Assembly (NCBI GenBank): GCA_017454525.1
Contig: JAFTCT010000021.1
Coordinates: 1 to 49,538 of the forward strand
Direction: 5' to 3'
Source: Clostridia bacterium
GTDB taxonomy: Bacteria; Bacillota; Clostridia; Oscillospirales; CAG-272
Length of the DNA: 49,538 bases
Made by a program: the position numbers and the translations under genes. The first letter of the stretch is position 1. Each line of letters opens with the position of its first letter. The notes beneath the pieces are model-generated. The model saw only the letters and a list, made by a program, of their open reading frames with translations. It searched no databases and was not told where the DNA came from. Of the stretch, positions 1 to 7,763 are shown one piece after another.

Positions 1-97
1 CACGCCTCGGTTTTGTCATATTGTTACACAATAAGCGTTCGCCTGTCCGGACAAAACCGCAAAAGTCGCGCAAAACGGACGGGATCCCGACCATCCG
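1..97 (-). repeat. Dispersed intergenic repeat, copy A
   Basis: Read on the minus strand, this stretch matches 38646-38744 (plus strand) over about 97 bases at roughly 80-85% identity by eye. The best-kept part is the distal end, which contains ATTGTRTAACAAT followed by ATGACAAAACCGAGGCG. Both copies lie just downstream of the stop of a same-strand gene and both carry a GGGATCCC palindrome at the gene-proximal end. The copy may continue beyond the window edge. Its nature is unknown; a non-autonomous repeat or repeated terminator/RNA element are both possible. Confidence 0.8.
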
Positions 98-104
98 TTT
101 TGCG
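69..104. terminator. Hairpin at 3' end of the nucleoside ABC operon
   Basis: CGCAAAACGGA (69-79) pairs with TCCGTTTTGCG (94-104), with a CGGGATCCCG palindrome between them. On the minus strand the right arm is followed by GCGCGACTTTTGCGG, so there is only a short T-run. It is a candidate weak terminator or transcript-end stabiliser for the operon ending at 206. Confidence 0.4.
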
Positions 105-139
105 GGGGCTGCTCATTTGCAGGCAAATGAAACAGCCCC
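105..139. repeat. Hairpin repeat family, copy 1
   Basis: GGGGCTG (105-111) and CATTTG (114-119) pair with CAAATG (124-129) and CAGCCCC (133-139) around a four-base loop. The sequence is nearly the same as the hairpin at 46427-46460 and related to the one at 40556-40591. This copy has a small internal loop where the copy at 46427 pairs perfectly. Confidence 0.75.
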
Positions 140-205
140 TTGCCCGTAGAATCGGCGTTTGTACGCTTGCTTTTGTTTTTTCGTCCCCGCTCCCGGCGGT
201 GCTCC

Positions 206-1195
206 TCACCGTTCTTCGCGGAAATAGTTGACCCCCAGCCCCTGCGGCGGACGGTTCTCTTTCTTTCGCCGCACGCCGGTGATGATCAGCACGATCACCG
301 TCACGGCGTAGGGGAGCATCTTGATCAGCGATTTGTTGGCGGTCGAGACGCCGCTGATATAACTGCCGGCGATATAGAGCGCGCCGAAGAGGATCGATCC
401 CGGAATGCCCAGATGCGGCTTCCAGACGGTGAAGATGACCAGCGCGATCGAGAGCCAGCCGATGGCGTCGATGACGTACTCCCAGTTGCCGTTGAGGGTG
501 TCCATGACGTAGGTCAGTCCGCCCAGCCCCGCGATCCCGCTGCCCACGAGCGTGGCGATATAGCGGTATTTCGTGACGCTGATGCCGGCGGCGTCGGCGG
601 TCGCGGGATCCTCGCCCACCGACCGCAGACGAAGCCCGACCGAGGTCTTGAAGAGAACAAAGGAAACGGCGAGCGCGATGAAGACCGACAGATAGACCAT
701 CACGCCGTAGGAAAAGAAGAGTTTTCCGAAGCCGCCGAGACTGTCGGCGAAGGGCAGATACGCCGTGAAGTATTTGCTGGCGTGCCCGAACTCCGCCGGG
801 CGCACGGTCGAGATCATATAGTCGGCGACGCCGATCCCGAGCGTGGTGAGCGCCAGACCCGAAACGTTCTGATTGGCGCGCAGCGTCACGGTCAGGAAAC
901 TGTACAGAAGACCCATGAGCGCCGCGCAGAGAAACGCCGCGAAAATCGGGATCACGACGGCGAGAAAGGGCGAAATATACTGTCCGTATTCGGCGGGCGC
1001 CTCGGTCTTTCCGGCGACGGCGGCGCGGGTATAGAGCGCCTCGGCGACGCATCCGCCGGCGGCGCCGACGCACATGATCCCGGGGATTCCGAGGTTGAGG
1101 TGCCCCGATTTTTCGGTGAGCGTCTCGCCCGTGGAGCCGAGCAGGAACGCCATGGCGATGCGCACGGCGCTGAAAATGAAATTGATCACCGCCAT
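206..1195 (-). CDS. Nucleoside/purine ABC transporter permease (second permease)
   Basis: This is a 329-residue polytopic membrane protein of the BPD_transp_2/YufQ type. It shows the family sequence GLRLRSVGEDPATADAAGIS around residues 200-220, the cytoplasmic region that contacts the ATPase. The start at 1195 is chosen because AAAGGGG lies at the right distance upstream; a longer frame exists but would overlap the preceding gene. It is the last gene of the operon, four bases after the first permease. With that permease it should form the channel of the transporter. Substrate assignment (nucleosides or purine bases) comes from the BMP-type binding protein and from xpt and the guanine riboswitch at the head of the operon. 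Confidence 0.9.
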   Translation of the reverse strand: MAVINFIFSAVRIAMAFLLGSTGETLTEKSGHLNLGIPGIMCVGAAGGCVAEALYTRAAVAGKTEAPAEYGQYISPFLAVVIPIFAAFLCAALMGLLYSFLTVTLRANQNVSGLALTTLGIGVADYMISTVRPAEFGHASKYFTAYLPFADSLGGFGKLFFSYGVMVYLSVFIALAVSFVLFKTSVGLRLRSVGEDPATADAAGISVTKYRYIATLVGSGIAGLGGLTYVMDTLNGNWEYVIDAIGWLSIALVIFTVWKPHLGIPGSILFGALYIAGSYISGVSTANKSLIKMLPYAVTVIVLIITGVRRKKENRPPQGLGVNYFREER

Positions 1196-1199
1196 ACGC

Positions 1200-2282
1200 T
1201 CAACCCCTTTCGCTCCGCGTGATGCGGTAATTGATGAAGAATTCACAGCCGATGATGAAGAAGAGGATGACCGCCGTCACGATATCGGAGATCGCGCTGT
1301 CGATGCGGAAGTCGGTGACGATCTGCGCCGAGCCCGCCTGCAGGAAGACCACCAGAAAAGCGGTCAGGATCATATAGAGAGGATCGAATTTCGCGAGCCA
1401 CGAGACGATGATCGCGGTGAATCCCCTGCCCCCGGCGGTCGAGGTACTGATCGTATGGCTGGTACCGCCCACGAGCAGAAGGCCTGCGACGCCGCAGAGC
1501 GCGCCCGACAGGACCATCGTGCGGACGACGACCTTCTTGACGTTGACGCCGATATACATCGCGGTCTTCTCGCTTTCGCCGACCACGGCGATCTCATAGC
1601 CGTGCTTCGTGAAGCGCAGGTAGATATACATGACGACCGTGAAGACGAGCACGATCATAATATTGAGAAAATAGGCGCTCGGTCCGACCTTCGGAAATCC
1701 GTATTCGCTCATCGGAGAGAGCGTACCGGAGCCGCTCGTGACCCAGGTATTGATGAAGAAGCTGACGAGCTGGATCGCGATATAGTTCATCATCAGGGTG
1801 AAGAGCGTTTCGTTGATCTTCCATTTCGCCCGGAAGACCGCGGGGATCACCGCCCAGACGATCCCGGCGAGAACGCTCGCCGCGGTCATCGTCACAAAGA
1901 GCAGCCACGTCGGCATTTTCCCGCCGAAGTAGAACATCACGGCGGCGGTCGCAAGTCCTCCGACCAGCACCTGACCTTCCGCGCCGATATTCCAGAAGCG
2001 CATTTTGAAGGCGGGGGTCACGGCGAGCGACACCATGAGGAGCATCGCCAGCGCCTGAAAGAGGTTCCAGATCCTGCGCGCCGTGCCGAAGGCGCCCGAA
2101 AACATCGAGCCGTAAATGGCAAGCGGATTCTGCCCGGTCAGGATCATTAAGATCAGCGCGTTGAGGATCAGCGCCGCGAGGACCGCGAGCACCCGGATCC
2201 CCCACGCCTGAAACAGCGGGAGCTCCGCGCGCTTGACGATATGGAAGAGCGGCTCGCGCGCCTTTTTCTTCTGTTCCGTCAT
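1200..2282 (-). CDS. Nucleoside/purine ABC transporter permease (first permease)
   Basis: This 360-residue permease of the YufP/RbsC-like BPD_transp_2 family has a short charged cytoplasmic N-terminus (MTEQKKKAREP) and about ten hydrophobic segments. The start codon overlaps the stop of the ATPase gene (ATGA), the usual sign of translational coupling. The coupling motif EIAVVGESEKTAMYIGVNVK, around residues 220-240, matches the EAA-like loop of the family. It is paired with the smaller permease downstream, as in other BMP-type transporters with two unequal permeases. Confidence 0.9.
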   Translation of the reverse strand: MTEQKKKAREPLFHIVKRAELPLFQAWGIRVLAVLAALILNALILMILTGQNPLAIYGSMFSGAFGTARRIWNLFQALAMLLMVSLAVTPAFKMRFWNIGAEGQVLVGGLATAAVMFYFGGKMPTWLLFVTMTAASVLAGIVWAVIPAVFRAKWKINETLFTLMMNYIAIQLVSFFINTWVTSGSGTLSPMSEYGFPKVGPSAYFLNIMIVLVFTVVMYIYLRFTKHGYEIAVVGESEKTAMYIGVNVKKVVVRTMVLSGALCGVAGLLLVGGTSHTISTSTAGGRGFTAIIVSWLAKFDPLYMILTAFLVVFLQAGSAQIVTDFRIDSAISDIVTAVILFFIIGCEFFINYRITRSERG

Positions 2283-3874
2283 TGCGCAGTTCCTCCTTTC
2301 TCCCTCGTATCCTCCGGCGTACCGTTGTCAGAACGCCCGCCGGAAGTCATCAGACGTCCGATCGTTTCCTTGTCGGCGCCTCTGCCGTCAAGGATGCCCG
2401 CCACACGCCCGGAGGAGAGCACGAGGATGCGGTCGCAGAGTTCGACGAGCACGTCGAGGTCCTCGCCGACAAAGATCACGGCGACGCCGTTCTTCTTCTG
2501 CCCGTTGAGCAGATCGTAGATCATATAGGAGGAATTGATGTCCAGCCCCCTCACCGGATACGCCGCCATCAGCACCGTCGGCGCGAGCGCGATCTCTCTG
2601 CCGACCAGCACCTTCTGCACGTTGCCGCCCGAAAGACGGCGCACGGGCGTAGACGTGCCGGGGGTACTGACCTGCAGACTTTCGATGATCGCGTTGGCCA
2701 GCTTCTTCGGGTCGCTGCGGTTCACGAAAAGAGACCTGCCCTTGCGGTAACTGCGCAGCATCATATTGTCGGTGATGTCCATATTGCCGACGAGCCCCAT
2801 GCCCAGACGGTCCTCGGGCACGAAGGAGAGCCGCACGCCCAGTTCCCTGATCTGCCCCGGCGTTTTCGCGCGCAGATCGACGGTCTTTCCGGTCTTCGGA
2901 TCGTCGTACAGAACGTCGCCCGCGGCGGGACGGATCAGTCCCGCGATCGTTTCGAGCAGTTCCCTCTGACCGCTGCCGGCAATGCCCGCGATCCCCAGGA
3001 TCTCACCGCCGTACGCCGTGAAGCCGACGTTGGAAAGCACCTTCACGCCGTCGGGATCGGCGACCGTCAGATCCCGGACCTCAAGCCGCTTGACGGGATC
3101 CTGAGGTGCTGGACGTTCGATATTGAGGTCGATCTTCCTGCCGACCATATAATCGGTGAGTTCCTTCTCGTTCGTTTCGGCGGTATTGAGCGTGCCGACG
3201 TGCACGCCCTTACGCAGAACGGCGACGCGGTCGGAGATCGCCATCACCTCGTGCAGTTTGTGCGTGATGATGATGATCGCCTTGCCGTCCTCCTTCATCC
3301 TGCGCAGGACCGCGAAGAGCTTTTCGATCTCCTGCGGCGTCAGGACCGCCGTCGGCTCGTCTAAGATCAGGATATCGGCGCCGCGGTAGAGGACCTTCAC
3401 GATCTCGACCGTCTGCTTTTCGGAAACGCTCATCTCATAGATGTATTTGTCGGGGTCGATCGAAAAGCCGTATTTTTCGGCGATCCCCGTCACCTTTTTG
3501 CGCGCCGCCGCCTTATTCAGACGAAAGCCGCCCTCGTCGCCCAGGACGATATTCTCGGCGGCGGAAAAGACCTCCACGAGTTTGAAATGCTGGTGGATCA
3601 TCCCGATCTTATAGCGGTGCGCGTCCCTCGGCGACGCGATGACCGCCGGCTCGCCGTTCACGAGGATATGCCCCTCGTCGGGGAAATAGATCCCGGCGAT
3701 CATATTCATCAGGGTGGTCTTGCCGCTTCCGTTCTCGCCGAGCACCGAGAGGATCTCGCCCCGATAGAGCGTCAGATCGACGTGGTCGTTCGCCAGCACC
3801 TTGCCGGCGAAGCGCTTGGTCAGTCCCTTCAGTTCAAGCGCCGGTATTTTTTTGTCAGCCGTCTTTGTTTCCAT
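2279..3874 (-). CDS. Nucleoside/purine ABC transporter ATP-binding protein, two ATPase domains
   Basis: This 531-residue protein has tandem ABC domains, as in the RbsA/YufO family. Domain 1 has Walker A GENGSGKT (about residues 46-53), signature MSVSEKQ and Walker B ILILDEPT. Domain 2 has GIAGSGQRE in place of a canonical Walker A, an intact LSGGN signature, and MAAYPVRGLD at Walker B, lacking the acidic pair. Such a degenerate second site is usual for this family, so ATP hydrolysis is expected at one of the two composite sites. A stable hairpin (3894-3936) separates it from the binding-protein gene, consistent with a lower transcript level than that gene. Confidence 0.93.
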   Translation of the reverse strand: METKTADKKIPALELKGLTKRFAGKVLANDHVDLTLYRGEILSVLGENGSGKTTLMNMIAGIYFPDEGHILVNGEPAVIASPRDAHRYKIGMIHQHFKLVEVFSAAENIVLGDEGGFRLNKAAARKKVTGIAEKYGFSIDPDKYIYEMSVSEKQTVEIVKVLYRGADILILDEPTAVLTPQEIEKLFAVLRRMKEDGKAIIIITHKLHEVMAISDRVAVLRKGVHVGTLNTAETNEKELTDYMVGRKIDLNIERPAPQDPVKRLEVRDLTVADPDGVKVLSNVGFTAYGGEILGIAGIAGSGQRELLETIAGLIRPAAGDVLYDDPKTGKTVDLRAKTPGQIRELGVRLSFVPEDRLGMGLVGNMDITDNMMLRSYRKGRSLFVNRSDPKKLANAIIESLQVSTPGTSTPVRRLSGGNVQKVLVGREIALAPTVLMAAYPVRGLDINSSYMIYDLLNGQKKNGVAVIFVGEDLDVLVELCDRILVLSSGRVAGILDGRGADKETIGRLMTSGGRSDNGTPEDTREKGGTAQ

Positions 3875-3893
3875 ATCTGAAGAAAGTGAACGG

Positions 3894-3936
3894 GGTCGGA
3901 GACGTTCCGCCTTTATAAAAGCGGAACGCCCCGACC
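3894..3936 (-). other. Intra-operon stem-loop between binding protein and ATPase genes
   Basis: GGTCGGAGACGTTCCGC (3894-3910) pairs with GCGGAACGCCCCGACC (3921-3936) around a ten-base AT-rich loop. No T-run follows on the minus strand, so it is not a full intrinsic terminator. Such hairpins after binding-protein genes commonly protect the upstream message; that role is inferred here. Confidence 0.6.
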
Positions 3937-3957
3937 TCTTTGATTGTTTATGAACGT

Positions 3958-5235
3958 TTACTGCTTGTCAAGACGCGTGATGCCGTCAATGGTCAGATCG
4001 AAGTAGGGCGCGGAACGGTATTCCGATTCATGGAAGTAGCCGTCTGCGATCGCTTCGGTGTCGGGCGTGTAGGAGGGATCGGTATCGACGTCGGCTTTGT
4101 AGGTGGTCAGGGTCTCGCCGTTCACCTTGAAGGTCGCGGTATCGAAGACCTTCAGACTGCCGGAAGTCAGTTTGGCTTTGATCTCGTCGATCTTCGCCTG
4201 CGTGCCGGCGGGCGCCTTGGCGCCGAGCTCGGTCAACTGGACGGAGCCGGTCGCGATGGTGCCGGACCAGTCGGCGGGAATGGCTTTGCCTTCGACGACG
4301 CTCTTGATGATCAGTTCAAAATAGGGCTGCCAGTTGATCTTCGAGGAAACGATATAGGTGTTGGGGCAGGTAGCCGCCGTGGAACCGTTATAGGAGACGT
4401 CCGGAACGCCGCGGAGCTCGCAGGCGCCGGGAGCGCCCATCGAGTCGGCGTGCTGGCTGATCAGAACGCACTTTCTGTCCATGAGCTTGTTCGCCATTTC
4501 ACGTTCGGCGTCCACGTCGAACCAGGAGTTGGTGAAGTCCACTTCCATCGTGGCGGACGGGCAGATGCTGCGCGCGCCGAGGAAGAAGGAGGTGAAGCCC
4601 GAAATCACTTCCGCGTAGGGGAAAGCGCCGACGTAACCGATCTTCGCTTCTTCCGCCTTGATGGTGCCGGCTTCGATCATTTCGTTGAGCTTGAGTCCCG
4701 CGGCGACGCCGGCAAGGAATCTGCCCTCATAGATCGAGGCGAACGCGTTGTGGAAGTTGGAGAGGTTTTCGGTGTGCGCCTTGGTGCCGGTCGCGTGGCA
4801 GAACTGGACGTTCGGGAATTCCTTTGCCGCCTTGATCATATAGTCCTCGTGGCCGAAGGAGTCGGCAAACACGATGTTGCAGCCCTGGTCGACCAGGTCC
4901 GCGGCGGCTTCGTAGCATTCGTTGCCTTCGGGAACGCCGGTCTTGATGAGCACCTGCGCGTCGGTAAGTCCGAGCGCGGTCTGCGTCGCCTTGGCGGCGT
5001 CAATGAAGTTCTTATCGTAGGTGGACTGCTCGTCGTGCAGGAAAATGAAACCGATCTTGACGTTTTTCAGGGTCACTGCGTTCGGACCTTCCGCGGGCTT
5101 CGTTTCCGTTGCGGGCGCGGTTTCGCCGGTGGGCTTTGCCTGCGTCGTCTGATTTTCATTCGTGCCGCTGCAGGAAGCGAAGACGACTGCCGTCATCAGG
5201 ACCGCTAAAACAAGTGCAAGAATTTTCTTTGCCAT
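3958..5235 (-). CDS. BMP-family nucleoside-binding lipoprotein (ABC transporter substrate-binding)
   Basis: This 425-residue protein begins with a lipoprotein signal peptide (MAKKILALVLAVLMTAVVFA) and lipobox ASC, with Cys22 as the lipid-modified residue. A TQTTQ/Thr-Glu-rich linker follows. The mature part is of the BMP/PnrA type, with the family features VKIGFIFLHDEQSTYDKNF near the N-terminus and KIGYVGAFPYAEVISGF in the middle. Members bind purine nucleosides or related ligands on the outer face of the membrane. The gene follows xpt by 52 bases and has its own AGGATTG-type ribosome binding site. Confidence 0.93.
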   Translation of the reverse strand: MAKKILALVLAVLMTAVVFASCSGTNENQTTQAKPTGETAPATETKPAEGPNAVTLKNVKIGFIFLHDEQSTYDKNFIDAAKATQTALGLTDAQVLIKTGVPEGNECYEAAADLVDQGCNIVFADSFGHEDYMIKAAKEFPNVQFCHATGTKAHTENLSNFHNAFASIYEGRFLAGVAAGLKLNEMIEAGTIKAEEAKIGYVGAFPYAEVISGFTSFFLGARSICPSATMEVDFTNSWFDVDAEREMANKLMDRKCVLISQHADSMGAPGACELRGVPDVSYNGSTAATCPNTYIVSSKINWQPYFELIIKSVVEGKAIPADWSGTIATGSVQLTELGAKAPAGTQAKIDEIKAKLTSGSLKVFDTATFKVNGETLTTYKADVDTDPSYTPDTEAIADGYFHESEYRSAPYFDLTIDGITRLDKQ

Positions 5236-5287
5236 TTTTCAATCCTCCGTAATGATGATGGGTTTATGATCAGAGAGTCCTCTGCTC

Positions 5288-5878
5288 TCACAGATCCGTT
5301 TTGGAAGCGTCGGGCGCGAAGACGATCTTCCCGTCCTCCATACTCGCGATCTTCGCGAGCGATTCGACTCTGCAGCGCCGTCTGACTCTGTCGCCGCCGC
5401 CCTGGAAGACCTTCTCGATCAGCACGCCGCAGCCGACCACCGCCGCGCCCGCCTGATCGCACAGCGCGATCATGCCCGAGAGCGAATTGCCGTCGGCAAG
5501 GAAATCGTCGATGATCAGCACCCTGTCTTCCTTTTTCAGATACTTCTTCGATACGTAAACGGTATTGACGTTCCCGCGCGTAAAGGAGGGGACCTCCGTG
5601 GAATAGACCTCGTTTCCGATGTTGCGCGACGCCATCTTCTTGGCGAATACCACCGGAACGTCGAAATGAAGCGCCGTCATCGCCGCCACCGCGATGCCCG
5701 ACGCTTCGAGCGTCAGGATCTTGGTGATGTGCTCGCCGCGGTAACGGGCGGCGAACTCCGCGCCGAGGCGGATGAGAAAACGCACGTCGATCTGGTGATT
5801 GATGAAGGAGTCGACCTTCAGCACGTCCTTCCCCAGGACCTCGCCCTCTTTGATGATCCGATCTTCCAGCAGCTTCAT
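5288..5878 (-). CDS. xpt: Xanthine phosphoribosyltransferase
   Basis: This 196-residue type I phosphoribosyltransferase converts xanthine and PRPP to XMP in purine salvage. It starts MKLLEDRIIKEGEVLGKDVL, as Xpt proteins do. The PRPP-binding motif is VLIIDDFLADG and the flexible loop region is MASRNIGNEVYSTEV. ATG at 5878 is preferred to the longer frame because GGAGGGA sits just upstream and the extra N-terminal residues would be encoded by the terminator region. It is the first gene of the operon and lies behind a guanine-class riboswitch. Confidence 0.95.
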   Translation of the reverse strand: MKLLEDRIIKEGEVLGKDVLKVDSFINHQIDVRFLIRLGAEFAARYRGEHITKILTLEASGIAVAAMTALHFDVPVVFAKKMASRNIGNEVYSTEVPSFTRGNVNTVYVSKKYLKKEDRVLIIDDFLADGNSLSGMIALCDQAGAAVVGCGVLIEKVFQGGGDRVRRRCRVESLAKIASMEDGKIVFAPDASKTDL

Positions 5879-5913
5879 ACAGTCCCTCCGGCGCCTGCGC
5901 GCCATAAAACGGT

Positions 5914-5956
5914 AAAAATACAGGAGCGGAAACTCCCTTTCTTGAAGTTTCCGCTC
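5914..5956 (-). terminator. Riboswitch-controlled intrinsic terminator of the xpt operon
   Basis: On the minus strand GAGCGGAAACT pairs with AGTTTCCGCTC (5924-5934 with 5946-5956) and is followed by CTGTATTTTT. It lies between the riboswitch aptamer and the xpt start, the normal place for an OFF-switch expression platform. Confidence 0.85.
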
Positions 5957-6001
5957 AAAAAAACGCCAAAGGACAGCCAAAAAATCGCCTGTCCCTTATG
6001 G

Positions 6002-6070
6002 GTCGATAGTCCTGCCATTTACGGCGGCAGGGTAGAAACTTCAAAACCGTATCATTTGATTTATACCGAC
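6002..6070 (-). promoter_or_regulatory. Purine riboswitch aptamer, guanine class
   Basis: The three-helix junction is readable directly on the minus strand. P1 is GTCGGTA/TATCGAC (6064-6070 with 6002-6008). P2 is TCAAA/TTTGA with loop TGATACGG. The junction is GTTTCTACC. P3 is CCTGCC/GGCAGG with loop GCCGTAAAT. The discriminating base in GGACTAT is C, as in guanine/hypoxanthine sensors; adenine sensors have U there. A terminator follows, so guanine should switch the xpt-transporter operon off. Confidence 0.95.
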
Positions 6071-6092
6071 AAAATATTCTGTTTGTGCCTTT

Positions 6093-6121
6093 ATTTTACT
6101 ACCGATCCCTCGAAAAGTCAA
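6093..6121 (-). promoter_or_regulatory. Sigma-A promoter of the xpt operon
   Basis: On the minus strand TTGACT (6116-6121) and TAAAAT (6093-6098) are separated by exactly 17 bases, placing the transcript start a few bases before the riboswitch. Confidence 0.85.
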
Positions 6122-6150
6122 TACGCAAGTTGGATAATTTTAACGGACTT

Positions 6151-6175
6151 TTCATCTTTTTTTGTGAAAGATGAA
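6151..6175. other. Inverted repeat between the divergent xpt and rubrerythrin promoters
   Basis: TTCATCTTT (6151-6159) and AAAGATGAA (6167-6175) form a 9-base inverted repeat with a 7-base spacer. It lies between the two divergent promoters, upstream of both -35 boxes, and is a candidate protein-binding site or a remnant terminator. The rest of 6122-6268 shows no gene. Confidence 0.35.
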
Positions 6176-6268
6176 CAAATGCAAAATGAAACGCGCCGGG
6201 TTCTGTTTTCCGAACCGGTTCCGGGCTCTGATCCGCCCGAACTTTTTTCAGAAACTTCCCCGCCGCTC

Positions 6269-6296
6269 TTGACAAATCATTCCTTTCATATATAAT
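6269..6296 (+). promoter_or_regulatory. Sigma-A promoter of the rubrerythrin gene
   Basis: TTGACA (6269-6274) and a perfect TATAAT (6291-6296) are 16 bases apart, 51 bases before the rubrerythrin start codon. Such a strong promoter is usual for an abundant oxidative-stress protein. Confidence 0.85.
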
Positions 6297-6346
6297 AGGA
6301 AGTGGGGAGACCACCACAAACCACCGTTTCCCCGAGAAGGAGATAC

Positions 6347-6904
6347 ATGATGAAAAAATGGAAATGCACCATCTGCGGGGAGATCGTCGAAGGCGAGAAC
6401 CCGCCCGAAAGATGCCCGCTCTGCCGCGCGCCCGGCGAAAAATTCATTCCGCTTGAGGAAGACGCCATGACGTGGGCTGCCGAGCATGAACTCGGCGTCG
6501 CAAAGAAGACCTGCACCGACCCCGAGATCCTCGACGGTCTGCGCGCGAACTTCCAGAGCGAATGCACCGAGGTCGGTATGTACCTCGCCATGGCGCGCGT
6601 CGCCGCAAGAGAAGGCTATCCCGAGATCGCCGAATACTGGAAGACCGCCGCGTTCGAGGAAGCCGAACACGCCGCGAAATTCGCCGAACTGCTCGGCGAA
6701 GTGCTGACCGACAGCACCAAGAAGAACCTTGAGATGCGCGTCGCCGCCGAGAACGGCGCGACCGCCGGCAAGTTCGAGCTCGCCAAGAAGGCGAAACAGC
6801 AGAATCTCGACGCCATCCACGACACCGTCCATGAAATGGCGCGCGACGAAGCCCGCCACGGCAAGGCGTTCGCGGGTCTGCTCAAGAGATATTTCGGCAT
6901 CTGA
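6347..6904 (+). CDS. Reverse rubrerythrin (rubredoxin-like domain first)
   Basis: This 185-residue protein detoxifies hydrogen peroxide in anaerobes using a di-iron site fed with electrons through a rubredoxin-type iron centre. The rubredoxin-like knuckles CTICGE and CPLCRAPGE lie at residues 6-35, before the four-helix domain; classical rubrerythrin has them at the C-terminus. Di-iron ligands are visible in [18 protein letters not shown] and [16 protein letters not shown] precedes the ATG at 6347 (a second ATG follows directly). It is monocistronic, with its own promoter and terminator. Confidence 0.93.
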   Translation: MMKKWKCTICGEIVEGENPPERCPLCRAPGEKFIPLEEDAMTWAAEHELGVAKKTCTDPEILDGLRANFQSECTEVGMYLAMARVAAREGYPEIAEYWKTAAFEEAEHAAKFAELLGEVLTDSTKKNLEMRVAAENGATAGKFELAKKAKQQNLDAIHDTVHEMARDEARHGKAFAGLLKRYFGI

Positions 6905-6924
6905 CCGCCCCTGTCCCGCAAAAG

Positions 6925-6967
6925 GACGCTTCCCCGCGCACGTGCGCCGGAGGAAGCGTCTTTTTTT
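6925..6967 (+). terminator. Intrinsic terminator of the rubrerythrin gene
   Basis: GACGCTTCC (6925-6933) pairs with GGAAGCGTC (6952-6960), with a further GC-rich inner stem, and is followed by seven T residues. Confidence 0.9.
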
Positions 6968-6976
6968 ATGTTTTTT

Positions 6977-7070
6977 GCACAAAAATCGCAAGATTATTTT
7001 GTGCAATCGTATGATTTCAATAATTGTCAAAAGATTTGTCTTGACAATCAAGCGATTGTGTGATACAATC
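6977..7070. promoter_or_regulatory. Promoter with three stacked inverted repeats before the DUF1836 gene
   Basis: A near-perfect sigma-A promoter, TTGACA (7041-7046) - 17 bases - TACAAT (7064-7069), is overlapped by two inverted repeats. These are ATTGTCAA/TTGACAAT (7023-7030 and 7041-7048, the right arm covering the -35 box) and GATTGT/ACAATC (7054-7059 and 7065-7070, the right arm covering the -10 box). A third repeat, GCACAAAA/TTTTGTGC, lies at 6977-6984 and 6997-7004. The overlap with both promoter boxes suggests repressor operators, possibly for the downstream protein itself. Confidence 0.7.
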
Positions 7071-7103
7071 GTGGTACAGGAAGAAACGAAAGGACAAAAC
7101 GGT

Positions 7104-7675
7104 ATGCGTTCGGAATGCAAACTGCCCGGAACGGCGATCCCGCGCGAGAACGCGAAGGACGCCATGGAGATCTTGGACGGCCTTTTTCTCGGCGGCGGAC
7201 TGGTGCTCTCGCAGGTCACGGAGCTTGCGGGCATAGAGGGTTATATGGTACAGAACTGGTACGGCGCGGCTATCTCACGCCCCCGCGGAACAAGCGCTAC
7301 ACCGAGCGGCAGTTCTGCCGGATCGTACTGATCAATCTGCTGCGCGACAGTCTCAATATCGGCGAGATCACGGATCTCATCTCGCGTATCAACGGACACC
7401 TCGACGATGAGAGCGACGATCTGATCGACGACACGCTGCTCTACGTCTATTTCGTCAGACTGCTCGACGCCTGCGGCGCCCCGGACGAACTGCCGGACGC
7501 GGTGCGGCGCGTCACCGCGGACTTTCCGGAGCCGCTCCCCGGCGCCGGAAACGCACTGCGGGAGATTTTGAAGGTCGCTTATCTCGCCTATCAGTCTGCG
7601 CGCTGTCTGCGCAGCGCGCGGGAAGCGCTTTCTTCCCTGCCCCCTTACGGCGCCTTTCCGCCGGACGGCGGCTGA
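7104..7675 (+). pseudogene. DUF1836 family putative regulator, interrupted by a -1 frameshift
   Basis: The coding potential is split over two frames that join at 7257-7260. From ATG 7104 the first frame encodes the DUF1836 N-terminus up to ELAGIEGYMVQNW. The second frame continues VRRGYLTPPRNKRYTERQFC and runs to 7675. Together they give about 190 residues, the normal family length, so one base (a G after TGG) appears to be missing. The family has a MerR-like helix-turn-helix at its start and is common in Clostridia, sometimes near sporulation or membrane genes; no precise role is known. The loss may be a real mutation or a sequencing error. A heptamer suited to programmed slippage is not visible. 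Confidence 0.8.
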
Positions 7676-7763
7676 TCCTTTCCCGCTTTACCGGAGCGGA
7701 TCCCGCTCCGTTTCATAGAACGTCAATAACAAACCGCAGATCAAGAAAGGCAGGTATTTACTT

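Noticed and set aside
13..231. Short open frame at the left edge with SYCYTI and NRKSRAK, matched by a similar frame at 38613-38813
   Set aside because: Both frames are translations of the dispersed nucleotide repeat; the similarity is at DNA level and neither has a ribosome binding site.
3894..3936. Intrinsic terminator between binding protein and ATPase genes
   Set aside because: The stem is strong but no T-run follows on the minus strand, so it was recorded as a stabilising stem-loop instead.
7254..7300. Programmed -1 frameshift in the DUF1836 gene
   Set aside because: No X-XXY-YYZ heptamer or strong adjacent pseudoknot is visible; a single-base deletion or sequencing error is simpler.
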